DNA of 15,770 nucleotides from an uncultured Clostridia bacterium (GCA_947629735.1 CANREX010000017.1:1-15770), one strand, 5' to 3'; numbered from the stretch's first letter, positions 1-8,214 are shown. Notes: generated by a model not told the origin, from the sequence alone. Program-made: numbers and translations.

Positions 1-631
1 CGTTTATAAGCGTTTCGCACGCCTTGAAAAGGCTCTCTTTGTCGGTTATCTTCACGTTCAGCGTGCGCTGCAATTCGTCGAGGTTGGGCTTTATCAAATC
101 GACGCCGCACTTCAACGCGTTGAGCAGTTTCACGCCGTACGCGTCCACTATTTTCAAGCTGTCCGCGGGCGCGACGGAAAGCACTTCCGCCATGTAATCG
201 TCGGGAAGCCCGCTCGATACGCTGTCTGAAATCACCACCGCGTTGCAGTTTTTGGAAAGGTCGCTGACGAGCTCCACGAGGGCTTTGCGGTTATCCTCTC
301 CTATATCTGTCGCCTCGTCCACAACTTCCGTGAGCATAGAGCGGCGGTCTATAAATTTATATGTTTCCTTGACCCTGCCCTCGTTCCAGATAAATTTGTA
401 AGTTACGCCCTCTTTATGAAGCTCCTGCTCGAACAGTCTGCCGTTCTCTTCATACATAAAGCCCGTCGCGAAAGCTCCGCTTCCCAACCTTGCAAGCCCT
501 ATCGCTACGTTTAACGTCTTGCCCGTAAGATATGTCTTTCTGCCGATGACTTTGTTGATTTTCCCGACCGAAAGCGAATCGACTTCTATATTCACTTCGA
601 GGCGGGGACCCAAACTAACGCATAAAATCAT
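1..631 (-). CDS. PfkB-family sugar kinase, divergent (3' end outside window)
   Basis: The N-terminal 210 residues of a ribokinase/PfkB-fold kinase are present; the C-terminal part with the GAGD catalytic motif lies beyond the window edge. The opening SLGPRLEV (residues 6-13) lines up with TLNPALDV of 1-phosphofructokinase and tagatose-6-phosphate kinase, TGKTLNVA (36-43) with GGKGINVA, and LIKPNLDEL (179-187) is the usual KPN..EL segment. The fold assignment is therefore firm. The substrate-contacting residues are altered: Asn and Asp of NPALD are Gly and Glu, two glycines of GGKG are Thr, and the usual SGSLPPG is SDSVSSG (135-141). FruK-like activity cannot be assumed; the substrate is probably a phosphorylated sugar. 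The start is the ATG at 631, placed by the family N-terminus; only a weak ribosome binding site precedes it. It follows pfkA but is separated from it by a terminator, and I could not identify its promoter. Confidence 0.8.
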   Translation of the reverse strand, partial: MILCVSLGPRLEVNIEVDSLSVGKINKVIGRKTYLTGKTLNVAIGLARLGSGAFATGFMYEENGRLFEQELHKEGVTYKFIWNEGRVKETYKFIDRRSMLTEVVDEATDIGEDNRKALVELVSDLSKNCNAVVISDSVSSGLPDDYMAEVLSVAPADSLKIVDAYGVKLLNALKCGVDLIKPNLDELQRTLNVKITDKESLFKACETLIN

Positions 632-654
632 TATATAACCAACTTTGCTGTTTT

Positions 655-682
655 AAAAAATAAGCCGCTTGAAAAAGCGGCT
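655..682 (-). terminator. Intrinsic terminator of pfkA
   Basis: A perfect 8-bp stem (AGCCGCTT 663-670 with AAGCGGCT 675-682) closes a 4-base loop. On the minus strand it is followed by TATTTTTT (662-655). It begins 15 bases after the pfkA stop codon and ends 23 bases before the kinase start, so it separates the two genes. Confidence 0.9.
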
Positions 683-697
683 CTACGATTAGTCGAT

Positions 698-1660
698 TTA
701 CATGGAAATCATTTGAAGCGTTTCGTACAGCTCGTAATTGAATTTCTTCTTCATGCTCACGGCTTCGATGATGTCCATATCGATTATTTCGTTTTTGTGT
801 ATGCCGACCACTCTGTTGCCTATGCCGTCTTTGAGCAGCCGCACCGCTTTGTTTCCGAATTGCGCAGCCAACATTCTGTCCGCCATGGAAGGCGAGCCGC
901 CGCGCTGTATATGCCCTATCGTCGTGGGGCGCACCGAATACGTCGTAACAGATTGAAGTTGCTTCGCGAATTCGTCCGCAGTGCAAACGCCCTCCGCAAC
1001 GACTACTATGTTGGAATGTTTGCCGTTCGCCCTTGAACGGTTTATTCTCATGACGATATCGTCGAGGTCGAACACGACTTCGGGGACGACAATTATCTCC
1101 GCGCCGCTCGCAATTCCCGCATAGAGCGCGATATCGCCGCACCTTCTTCCCATGACTTCCACGACGGAAATGCGCTCGTGCGAGGTCATCGTGTCGCGAA
1201 GTTTGTTTATGACGTCGATACAGGTGTTTACCGCGGTATCGAAGCCGAGCGTGTAGTCTGTATATTCGAGGTCGTTATCTATAGTGCCCGGGATTCCTAT
1301 CGTGGGAATACCGTATTCTTCGGAAAGGCACTTCGCGCCCCTGAAAGAGCCGTCGCCGCCTATAACCACGAGCCCTTCGATATTGCGCGCTTCAAGCGTC
1401 TTTACCGCCTTTTTCTGCCCCTCTTTCGTGAGCATTTCAAGACATCTCGCCGTCCTGAGCTTTGTGCCGCCGCGCTGAACGATATCGGATACGGAACGCA
1501 TCTCCATGGAGATCATATCGTCGTCGATAAGCCCCTGATAGCCGCGCTCTATGCCGTATACTTCGATTCCGTAGTACAGCGCCGTCCTGACGACCGCCCT
1601 GATACATGCGTTCATTCCGGGGGCGTCTCCTCCGCTCGTAAGCAAACCTATTCTCTTCAT
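698..1660 (-). CDS. pfkA: ATP-dependent 6-phosphofructokinase
   Basis: Glycolytic enzyme phosphorylating fructose 6-phosphate to fructose 1,6-bisphosphate with ATP, cytosolic, normally a tetramer. It is 320 residues long, exactly the usual bacterial PfkA length. Visible motifs are SGGDAPGMN (9-17), GGDGS (101-105), PGTIDND (124-130, with catalytic Asp128), MGRRCGDIA (170-178) and GHIQRGG (249-255). Gly at 104 and at 125 (PGTIDND rather than PKTIDND) marks the ATP-dependent type rather than the pyrophosphate type. The start at 1660 is chosen because GGAGG lies six bases upstream (1667-1671) and the protein then begins MKRIGLLTSGGD as in relatives; an in-frame ATG six codons earlier lacks this support. 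It has its own promoter and terminator, so it can be expressed independently of dnaE, the usual neighbour in Firmicutes. No pyruvate kinase gene follows. Confidence 0.97.
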   Translation of the reverse strand: MKRIGLLTSGGDAPGMNACIRAVVRTALYYGIEVYGIERGYQGLIDDDMISMEMRSVSDIVQRGGTKLRTARCLEMLTKEGQKKAVKTLEARNIEGLVVIGGDGSFRGAKCLSEEYGIPTIGIPGTIDNDLEYTDYTLGFDTAVNTCIDVINKLRDTMTSHERISVVEVMGRRCGDIALYAGIASGAEIIVVPEVVFDLDDIVMRINRSRANGKHSNIVVVAEGVCTADEFAKQLQSVTTYSVRPTTIGHIQRGGSPSMADRMLAAQFGNKAVRLLKDGIGNRVVGIHKNEIIDMDIIEAVSMKKKFNYELYETLQMISM

Positions 1661-1755
1661 ATCAAACCTCCGGGTCACCCCGTAAATTTGCGCGTCTGCG
1701 AAAAAAATTTCCGCCTAAGCCCCCTTAAAACGCGCACTCCCATTCATTCCGCCTT

Positions 1756-1784
1756 ATTATAACAAATAAAAATTATAATTTCAA
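1756..1784 (-). promoter_or_regulatory. Promoter of pfkA (sigma-A type, extended -10)
   Basis: On the minus strand TTGAAA (1779-1784) is followed after exactly 17 bases by TATAAT (1756-1761), with a TG one base upstream of the -10 box. Transcription should start near 1749, giving a leader of about 88 bases before pfkA, in which I see no recognisable riboswitch. Confidence 0.82.
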
Positions 1785-1810
1785 CCTTTTTACAAAATCT
1801 TTACAAATAT

Positions 1811-1891
1811 TTTTGCTAAGGCAAGTTTGCCGCAAAAGTTTGTGTCGGCGGTTGCCGAACGGGCAAATAATTTTGCCGAACGCGCAAATTA
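1811..1891. repeat. Cluster of TTGCC/GGCAA hairpins and a 19-base direct repeat
   Basis: Between the dnaE stop and the pfkA promoter lie several related short hairpins. Two direct copies of TTGCCGAACGSGCAAATWA (1852-1870 and 1873-1891) sit 21 bases apart. The first copy can fold as TTGCC-GAACG-GGCAA, and the interval between them as GGCAAA-TAAT-TTTGCC (1862-1877). A longer stem pairs TTTTGC plus GGCA (1811-1816, 1820-1823) with TGCC plus GCAAAA (1828-1837), with a TAA bulge. On the minus strand this is the 3' region of the dnaE transcript. No long T-run follows any stem, so it is at best a weak terminator. Confidence 0.55.
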
Positions 1892-1908
1892 TCCCGCAAC
1901 TAAACGGA

Positions 1909-4900
1909 TTATTGCACGTATTTTATGTCCGTTTCGTAAATATACGCCCTTAGTTCCGCCAAAAGCCCCTTGCAATAGTTTATCCCGTGGGGAAGTCTGA
2001 ACTTTTTATCGCCGCGCAAAATAGCGCATTGGATATCCCCTTCGTAATTATCGAGCATGGACACCATATCGTCGAAGTCCTGCTCCGAAAGCGCGGTGGC
2101 GTTAAGCCAGAGTATGGGCTGTTTCCGCTTTGCGGAATTTTCGGAAGGTTTTTTGTCGTAAACAGACGTGTCGAATTCCTTTACGACGTCCAAAATTATG
2201 CTCGGTTCGTCCTCTTTCGATAAATCGAGCTTGCCGCGTATCGTGACTATTTTATCCATGGCGAGCACCGCTTTCACCCTCTCGTAGACCGAGGGGAACG
2301 CAACGCACTCGATAGATCCGTAGATGTCCTCCAAGGTGACAAACGCCATGAACGCGCCTGAACTTCTCGTCGTCGTGCGGCGCATTGCGGAGATTATTCC
2401 GCCCATTTCCACCGTCATGCCGTCCTTTATCCTGTTGTAGACCTTGCTTCCGTCATCTTCTTCCATGTAGTCGGTAAGGAAAGAACAGTTAAACGAATAA
2501 TCTTTGAACGCGGGCATGTATTTTTCGAACGGGTGACCGCTGACGTAAACGCCCAACACCTGCTTTTCCTTCGAGAGCTTTTCCATCAAATCGTATTCGG
2601 GAAGGTCGGGATAGTCCGCTTTGAGCGCCTCTTCCTCGATAATGTCGCCGAAAAGACTCATCTGCGCGCCCGCCTTTTGCTTGCCTATCGCCACGGCGCG
2701 CGAATACAGCTCGTCGTACACCGCGTAAAGTCTGGAACGGGCAACGCCCATCGAATCAAACGCGCCCGCGAGTATCAAACCCTCTATTATACGCTTGTTT
2801 ACGACGCCCGCACAGCGCAGGATGAAATCTTCGAAGCTCGCAAAATCACCGTTTTTAGCCCTTTCCTTGATGACTTCGTCTATCGCCGCCTGACCCGAGC
2901 CCTTCAAAGCCGAAAGCCCGAACCTCACTCCGTCGCCCTCGACCGAAAACGCCGTCTTTGATTTGTTGATGTCGGGCGGAAGAACTTTCATGTTCTTTTC
3001 TTTTAAGTATATGACGTATTTCGTTATTTCGTCTATCTTGTTAAGGCGGTTATTCAAGAGCGCGCAGATAAATTCCTTGCAATAATATCTTTTCAGCCAA
3101 GCCGTCTGATATGCAAGCGTCGCGTAAGCCGCCGCGTGCGATTTGTTGAACGCGTAAGAAGCAAAGCCTTCCATATCGACGAATATCTTGCTCGCTACTT
3201 CCGCGGGTATGCCGTTTTTGACGCAACCCACAATTTCCGAGCCGTTCGTGTCGCTGACGCCGCCGTTTATGAACTTTTCCCGCTGTGCAAGAAGGGTTTT
3301 TTTGTCCTTTTTGCCCATGGCGCGCCGCACGAGGTCCGCCTCACCGAGCGAAAACCCCGCGAGGTTCTGGAAAATCTGCATGACCTGTTCCTGATAGACG
3401 GGAATACCGTATGTGACCTTTAAAATGCGCTCTTCCTGCGGGCAGTCGTAGACGATTGCCTCTTCGCCGTGCTTGCGCTTGCAGAATGAATCGATAAAGC
3501 GCATAGGGCCGGGACGATAGAGCGAAACGCCCGCTATCAGATCTTCCAGACAGTCGGGTCTGAGCTGCTTCATAAACCTCTTCATACCGCCCGCTTCGAG
3601 TTGGAACACCCCGTCGGTGTCGCCCTCGGAAATTAGGCTGTACGCGCCCTCGTCCTTGTAGCCTATCTTGTTGAAATCGACTTCGAACCCCGCATCCTCC
3701 TTTATATAATCGACGCATTTTTTTATATCGGTCAAAGTGACAAGCGCGAGGAAGTCCATTTTCAACATTCCGAGCGCTTCTATCTCCTTTGCCACGTATT
3801 GCGTGGTGATGTCGTCGCCGTTCCTCGAAAGCGGGACGTTGTCGGCAATCTTTTTGCGGCAGATGACGACGCCCGCGGCATGCATACCCGTCTGCCTCGG
3901 CATGCCCTCTATCTGCAACGCCATGTCTATGACGCGGCGCAAAGTCTCGTCCGTTTCGTACATCGAGCAGAATTCGGAATTTCTCGCCTGCCGCAACTCT
4001 TGCAGCTTGCCTTCGAGCTCCGCCTTCTTGTCGGGGTCTGTTTCCGCCGCCCATTTCGCTTCCGCACCGCTTATTCTTCGCCCCAAAAGGTCGCCTATCG
4101 AGGTCTTGCCGTCCATTATCTTGGTCAGCCTGTCCGTCTCGGAATAGGGAACGCGCATGACCCTTCCCACGTCTTTTATGGAGTTTTTCGCCGCCATCGT
4201 GCCGAAAGTGACTATCTGACAGACGTTTTCGGGGTGATATTTCCTGCGGACGTATTCTATCGTCTCTTCGCGCCTTTCTGTGCAGAAATCTATGTCGAAA
4301 TCGGGCATGGAAACGCGGTCGGGGTTGAGAAAACGCTCGAAAAGCAAATCGTATTGCAGGGGCTCGACGTCAGTTATCCCTATCGAATACGCGACGATTG
4401 AGCTTACGCCAGACCCTCTGCCCGGGCCTACGGGTATGCCGTTTTCTTTCGACCAATTTATGAAGTCCCAGACTATGAGATAATACTCCGCGTAACCCAT
4501 GCGGCAGATGACGTCCAATTCGTAATCCGCGCGGTCGCGCTCCCTCTTAGTGACCGTTCCGTAACGCCTTACAAGCCCCTCGTCGGTCAATTTTCTAAGA
4601 TATTCTTCGGGGGTAGAGCCGTCAGGCGGCGTATAGCCGGGGATAAGCGTCATATCCCTTATGGGATATCCCTTTTTGTCGAGGTTGAACGCGGGTTCGG
4701 TGACCTTGTCCGCAATGACGCGCGTGTTGGCTATCGCCTGCGGCAAATTGGAGAACAACGCCGCCATTTCATCGCCCGACTTGAAATAAAATTCCTGCGT
4801 TTCGAAGCGCATCCTCTTTGTGTCGTCGAGCGTCTTTTTGGTCTGTATGCACATCAGAATGTCCTGCATGACGGCGTCCTCTTTTTTGAGATAGTGGACG

Positions 4901-5502
4901 TCGTTCGTCGCGACAAGCTGAATGTCCGTTTCGTTGGCGAGGCGCACGAGAAGGGGCAGAACTCTCCTCTCGTCGCTCAGCCCGTGATCCTGTATTTCTA
5001 TATAAAAATCTTCGCCGAATACCTCTTCGAGGTATAGCGCCATATCCCGCGCACCGTCGTAGTCTCCCGCAAGCAACCTCCTCGGTATTCCGCCCGCGAG
5101 GCATGCGGAAAGGCAGATCACCCCCTCGGAGTGCTCCTTCAAGATTTTATAATCTATTTTCGGCTTATAGTAAAAGCCGTCCACGAACGCCATGGAGTCG
5201 AGCTGGACGAGGTTTTTATATCCCGCCTTGTTTTTGGCGAGAAGTATCAGATGCTCCGCGGTGTTGCCCGACTTGTCGTGCATGTCTTTTGTGAGATAAA
5301 ATTCGCAGCCTATTATGTATTTAAGCCCCGCAACGGCGGCTTTTTCGGCAAAATGAAGCGTTCCGTACATGTTGCCGTGGTCGGTCATGCACACCGTGTC
5401 AATACCGTTATTCTTGCAGTAATCTATCAAATTGTCGATTTTGCACGCGCCGTCGAGAAGCGAATACTCGGTATGCAGGTGCAGATGTACGAAGTCAGTC
5501 AT
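1909..5502 (-). CDS. dnaE: DNA polymerase III alpha subunit, DnaE type
   Basis: C-family replicative DNA polymerase of 1197 residues, acting at the fork with the sliding clamp. Order of parts: N-terminal PHP domain (HLHLH 6-10, TDHG 40-43, GCE 65-67, NDVH 200-203); palm with catalytic PDFDIDF (400-406) and KMDFL (581-585), supplying the three carboxylates; the SYAFNKSHAAAYA block (782-794); a clamp-binding pentapeptide QMSLF (947-951); and an OB-fold (about 1029-1075). There is no separate exonuclease insertion as in PolC and no intein. The metal-type residues of the PHP domain look intact, unlike in the E. coli protein. AAGGAA lies upstream of the ATG at 5502. It follows whiA after 94 bases; no convincing promoter was seen there, so co-transcription with whiA is likely. 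Near the third catalytic Asp the sequence reads FLALVTLT where FLGLRTLT is usual. Confidence 0.97.
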   Translation of the reverse strand: MTDFVHLHLHTEYSLLDGACKIDNLIDYCKNNGIDTVCMTDHGNMYGTLHFAEKAAVAGLKYIIGCEFYLTKDMHDKSGNTAEHLILLAKNKAGYKNLVQLDSMAFVDGFYYKPKIDYKILKEHSEGVICLSACLAGGIPRRLLAGDYDGARDMALYLEEVFGEDFYIEIQDHGLSDERRVLPLLVRLANETDIQLVATNDVHYLKKEDAVMQDILMCIQTKKTLDDTKRMRFETQEFYFKSGDEMAALFSNLPQAIANTRVIADKVTEPAFNLDKKGYPIRDMTLIPGYTPPDGSTPEEYLRKLTDEGLVRRYGTVTKRERDRADYELDVICRMGYAEYYLIVWDFINWSKENGIPVGPGRGSGVSSIVAYSIGITDVEPLQYDLLFERFLNPDRVSMPDFDIDFCTERREETIEYVRRKYHPENVCQIVTFGTMAAKNSIKDVGRVMRVPYSETDRLTKIMDGKTSIGDLLGRRISGAEAKWAAETDPDKKAELEGKLQELRQARNSEFCSMYETDETLRRVIDMALQIEGMPRQTGMHAAGVVICRKKIADNVPLSRNGDDITTQYVAKEIEALGMLKMDFLALVTLTDIKKCVDYIKEDAGFEVDFNKIGYKDEGAYSLISEGDTDGVFQLEAGGMKRFMKQLRPDCLEDLIAGVSLYRPGPMRFIDSFCKRKHGEEAIVYDCPQEERILKVTYGIPVYQEQVMQIFQNLAGFSLGEADLVRRAMGKKDKKTLLAQREKFINGGVSDTNGSEIVGCVKNGIPAEVASKIFVDMEGFASYAFNKSHAAAYATLAYQTAWLKRYYCKEFICALLNNRLNKIDEITKYVIYLKEKNMKVLPPDINKSKTAFSVEGDGVRFGLSALKGSGQAAIDEVIKERAKNGDFASFEDFILRCAGVVNKRIIEGLILAGAFDSMGVARSRLYAVYDELYSRAVAIGKQKAGAQMSLFGDIIEEEALKADYPDLPEYDLMEKLSKEKQVLGVYVSGHPFEKYMPAFKDYSFNCSFLTDYMEEDDGSKVYNRIKDGMTVEMGGIISAMRRTTTRSSGAFMAFVTLEDIYGSIECVAFPSVYERVKAVLAMDKIVTIRGKLDLSKEDEPSIILDVVKEFDTSVYDKKPSENSAKRKQPILWLNATALSEQDFDDMVSMLDNYEGDIQCAILRGDKKFRLPHGINYCKGLLAELRAYIYETDIKYVQ

Positions 5503-5596
5503 CGCTTTTTCCTTGGAATTGGTTAATTTTAATCTTGCGTTTTATTTGTATAGTTTTGTGGACGTCCGCCTGCTTGCGACAAAATTCCGGCCGATT

Positions 5597-6547
5597 TTAC
5601 GCTAATTGATTGGAAATATCGGCTATTTTGCGCATTCTGTGGTTGATACAGCTCTTGGTTATCCCCAGCCTGTCCGCAAGCTCCTGCATGGAAGCGTTGG
5701 GGTCGGCAAGTCGGGCTTCCGCCACCTCGAAAAGCATTTTATCGAGAGATTGCAGCCCTATCGTCCGCGAGATAATTTCTATACATTTTATCTGCACGAC
5801 CGAGGCTTTGACCGCCTTGTCGATATTGGACACCGAACAGTTGCTTATCCTGTTGTCGTTGTTGCATTTATCCTTGAATTCCACTATCTTGTTCAGCTTT
5901 TCAAGGCATTTATAGGTCTGCATCGCGCCGAGGAGGTCGGAAACGATCTCTTTGCTCTTGACGTACACCACCGCGTTGTCCTTGCGCGAGACAAGCCGCG
6001 CCAAAATTTCAAAGTCGCACAAAAGCTCGCAGAAATCGCTCGCCGTTATCTTGTTTGAAAATACAACCTCGAAATGATACCCCGTGCGGCTGTACGTCTG
6101 CTCATCGGGCAAAGTGCAGCTCCCGCCGCCGAGGAACGCGCCCTTCAAATACGCCGCCTTGCAGCAGTCCTTTGCGATAATGCCCTCGTCTATGCCGAAC
6201 GACAGTGAAAACCCGTCGTTTTCCTTTCTGATTATGCCGAGAGTTTGCAAGATGTCCGCCGATTGGTCGTTGAGGCAGTCGAAAGTGAGCTTGTCCCGCC
6301 CGCTCATGGAGTCCATTTTTGCCTCTGCGACAGCCATCGAACAGCCGAAGAGCCCTTCGACAAGCTCGTTTATAAACTCGGCGGTGCGCTCGTTTTCAGT
6401 CACGATTTCGAAGCCGCAAAGCCCCCCGCGGGAGATTATGCTGCCGCTCGTGCGCACAAACGCCGACAAAAACGCTATTTTGCAACATTCCGAGCGCAAA
6501 CCGCCCTGCATTATTTCGTTTTTTATCTCTTCCGTAAAATTAGGCAT
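5597..6547 (-). CDS. whiA: DNA-binding protein WhiA
   Basis: WhiA, 316 residues, the usual length. The family combines a LAGLIDADG homing-endonuclease-like fold, without nuclease activity, with a C-terminal helix-turn-helix. It controls sporulation septation in Streptomyces and influences division and chromosome segregation in Firmicutes. Here the endonuclease-like signature is AAYLKGAFLGGGS (131-143), the linker is NCSVSNIDKA (236-245), and the helix-turn-helix covers about 286-310 (SMQELADRLGITKSCINHRM). The ATG at 6547 overlaps the end of the PHP gene by eight bases (ATGCCTAA), with GAGG eight bases upstream inside that gene, which implies translational coupling. In many clostridia rapZ and yvcK sit between the PHP gene or murB and whiA; both are missing here. 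Confidence 0.95.
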   Translation of the reverse strand: MPNFTEEIKNEIMQGGLRSECCKIAFLSAFVRTSGSIISRGGLCGFEIVTENERTAEFINELVEGLFGCSMAVAEAKMDSMSGRDKLTFDCLNDQSADILQTLGIIRKENDGFSLSFGIDEGIIAKDCCKAAYLKGAFLGGGSCTLPDEQTYSRTGYHFEVVFSNKITASDFCELLCDFEILARLVSRKDNAVVYVKSKEIVSDLLGAMQTYKCLEKLNKIVEFKDKCNNDNRISNCSVSNIDKAVKASVVQIKCIEIISRTIGLQSLDKMLFEVAEARLADPNASMQELADRLGITKSCINHRMRKIADISNQLA

Positions 6548-7319
6548 TTACATTCCTCTTGTATTCCGCAAAGCGGAAATTGGGCAATCTGCCGTCAATG
6601 TTGTCTATTCTGTCCATCGGGAAATCGGAATCGTTCAACAGCTCTTCGGCAATTTTCGTGTCTCCCACCCTGTCGGCAGAATGGGCGTCGGAATCTATCA
6701 CAAACCTCGCGCCGACAGACGCCATCAAGTTGAGTTCTTCAAGCGAAACGTGCCTTTTTTTGGTGTTGATTTCGATATAAGTGCCGTACTCGGCGCACGC
6801 CGCGGCAACTTCCTTTAAGTCGCAACAGCATTTGTAGTTTATATGCGTGAGAATGTCTATCGGGTTGTTGCAAATCGCGTTGACGTAGGCCTTTGTGGTG
6901 TTCGCAATGACCTTTGCCGAGGGCTTTCTTCCGAGCTTGTACGCAGTATAGTTTGCAAACATTATGTTGTACATGTCCGAAAAACGCTTGTATTTAAGCA
7001 CTTCGTGTATCCCGCAAAGATAAATATCGAATTTATCGAGGTCGTCGCGCTTCATATCGGTGTCGCCGTCGATTGAGATGAGATTACTCTCCATTCCCAT
7101 CAGCACTTTGACGCCCGTCAGCTTTTCCGCCTCGATTATCTCTGCGCGAAGGTCGGGCAATCTCTTGCGCTTTAAACCGAATAAAAGGTGATTAAACCCG
7201 TGGTCGGTGATGGCAATTTGCCGCAAACCGAGCTTTTTTGCGGCGGTGGCGTTTTCCAGAACGGTATTTTTCCCGTGTGAATAGGGTGTATGAGTATGAT
7301 AATCAGCCGTTAAAATCAT
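6540..7319 (-). CDS. PHP-domain metallohydrolase, YcdX-like
   Basis: A 259-residue stand-alone PHP (polymerase and histidinol phosphatase) domain protein. The metal ligands of a trinuclear site are visible: DYHTH (6-10), H15, TDH (38-40), E77 in GMES, H105 in CGIHE, H159 in LTHIN, E183 in IEIN, and SDAH (210-213). All family ligands look present, so it should be an active phosphoesterase; the substrate is unknown. AGGAGA lies seven bases upstream of the ATG at 7319, inside murB. The start overlaps the murB end by 17 bases and the stop overlaps the whiA start by 8, so the three are probably translated as a coupled unit. A PHP gene beside murB is a recurring clostridial arrangement. The PHP domain of DnaE two genes downstream is only distantly similar. 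Confidence 0.9.
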   Translation of the reverse strand: MILTADYHTHTPYSHGKNTVLENATAAKKLGLRQIAITDHGFNHLLFGLKRKRLPDLRAEIIEAEKLTGVKVLMGMESNLISIDGDTDMKRDDLDKFDIYLCGIHEVLKYKRFSDMYNIMFANYTAYKLGRKPSAKVIANTTKAYVNAICNNPIDILTHINYKCCCDLKEVAAACAEYGTYIEINTKKRHVSLEELNLMASVGARFVIDSDAHSADRVGDTKIAEELLNDSDFPMDRIDNIDGRLPNFRFAEYKRNVNA

Positions 7320-8214
7320 TGAATTCTCCTATGTAAACGACTTCCTCGCGCAATTTCACGCCGAAACGGGAATAGACTTCACCCTTTGCAAGCTCGATAA
7401 GATATTTGACATCGGACGCGCTTCCGCCGCGATTTATAATGAAATTCGCGTGCTCGCACGAAATATACGCGCCGCCCCGCTTTGCGCCCTTTAATCCCGC
7501 CTTATCGATAAGCTCGCCCGAGGAATAACCCTCGCCGTTCATAAATACGCAGCCGCAGCTTCTGCCCTTGGGCAAGTGCGCGCGCTTCTCGCGGAAATAC
7601 TCCGTTCTCTTGCAAATCTCATTTCGGCTAACATGTTCAAGTTTGAGCGTGACCGCCAAAATTAAGGCGTTTATATCACGCATAGTACTATGTCTATATC
7701 CGAAATTACACTTTTCAGCGCCAATTTTGCCGCAAATATCGCCAAAACAGGAAACCGACTCTATATTTTGAGAAATTGAAAATTCCCCTACCCCCGCGTT
7801 CATGTAGGCTGCGCCGCCTATGCTTGCGGGTATTCCGTACATGTATTCTATCCCGCCGAGCTCGTTGTTTTTGCAGTATGTAAGCACGCTCGATATATCT
7901 GTTCCCGCAAGGCACGTTATGCGGTTTTCTTTCAGCCTTATTATCCCCTTCATCTTCCGCGTGCAAATTATGCTTCCGCGGAAGCCTTCGTCCGAGGCGA
8001 GAACGTCCGAGCCGTTGCCCAAAATAAATATCTTCTCCCCCATCGCCAAGGCGGACGAATAGACAGCCTTTGCCTCGTATGGCGTTTGGGGGAAATATAC
8101 TTTATCGGCAAAACCGCCCAAGCCGTATGTAGTCAGCCGCGATAACTGCGCTTTTTCGCCGCGCGCGAATGTGTTTTGGCAATAATTATTTAAACCGCCC
8201 TTATATAATAGCAT
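7303..8214 (-). CDS. murB: UDP-N-acetylenolpyruvoylglucosamine reductase
   Basis: FAD enzyme reducing UDP-GlcNAc-enolpyruvate to UDP-MurNAc with NADPH, the second committed step of peptidoglycan precursor synthesis in the cytoplasm. It has 303 residues from the ATG at 8214. FAD-binding segments are TTYGLGG (28-34), LGNGSDVLASD (66-76) and YGIPASIGGAAYMNAG (126-141); the C-terminal MurB domain has GYRHS (172-176), SCGCVF (219-224) and EEVVYIGE (290-297). The short form without the E. coli insertion matches Firmicute type II MurB. The position of the catalytic proton-donor Ser (CGSVF in relatives) is Cys222; the second acid, Glu291, is kept. The start is uncertain: no ribosome binding site precedes the ATG or the in-frame TTG at 8220, only 13 bases after the upstream gene ends, so reinitiation is plausible. 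The 3' end overlaps the PHP gene. Confidence 0.94.
   Translation of the reverse strand: MLLYKGGLNNYCQNTFARGEKAQLSRLTTYGLGGFADKVYFPQTPYEAKAVYSSALAMGEKIFILGNGSDVLASDEGFRGSIICTRKMKGIIRLKENRITCLAGTDISSVLTYCKNNELGGIEYMYGIPASIGGAAYMNAGVGEFSISQNIESVSCFGDICGKIGAEKCNFGYRHSTMRDINALILAVTLKLEHVSRNEICKRTEYFREKRAHLPKGRSCGCVFMNGEGYSSGELIDKAGLKGAKRGGAYISCEHANFIINRGGSASDVKYLIELAKGEVYSRFGVKLREEVVYIGEFNDFNG

Noticed and set aside
629..650. TATAAT overlapping the start codon of the PfkB-like kinase.
   Set aside because: It would give a start inside the coding region and has no -35 partner; it results from the A/T-rich leader meeting ATGATT.
5503..5596. Possible dnaE promoter (TATACA and the palindrome GGACGTCC on the minus strand).
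   Set aside because: No -35 box at acceptable distance was found; evidence is insufficient.
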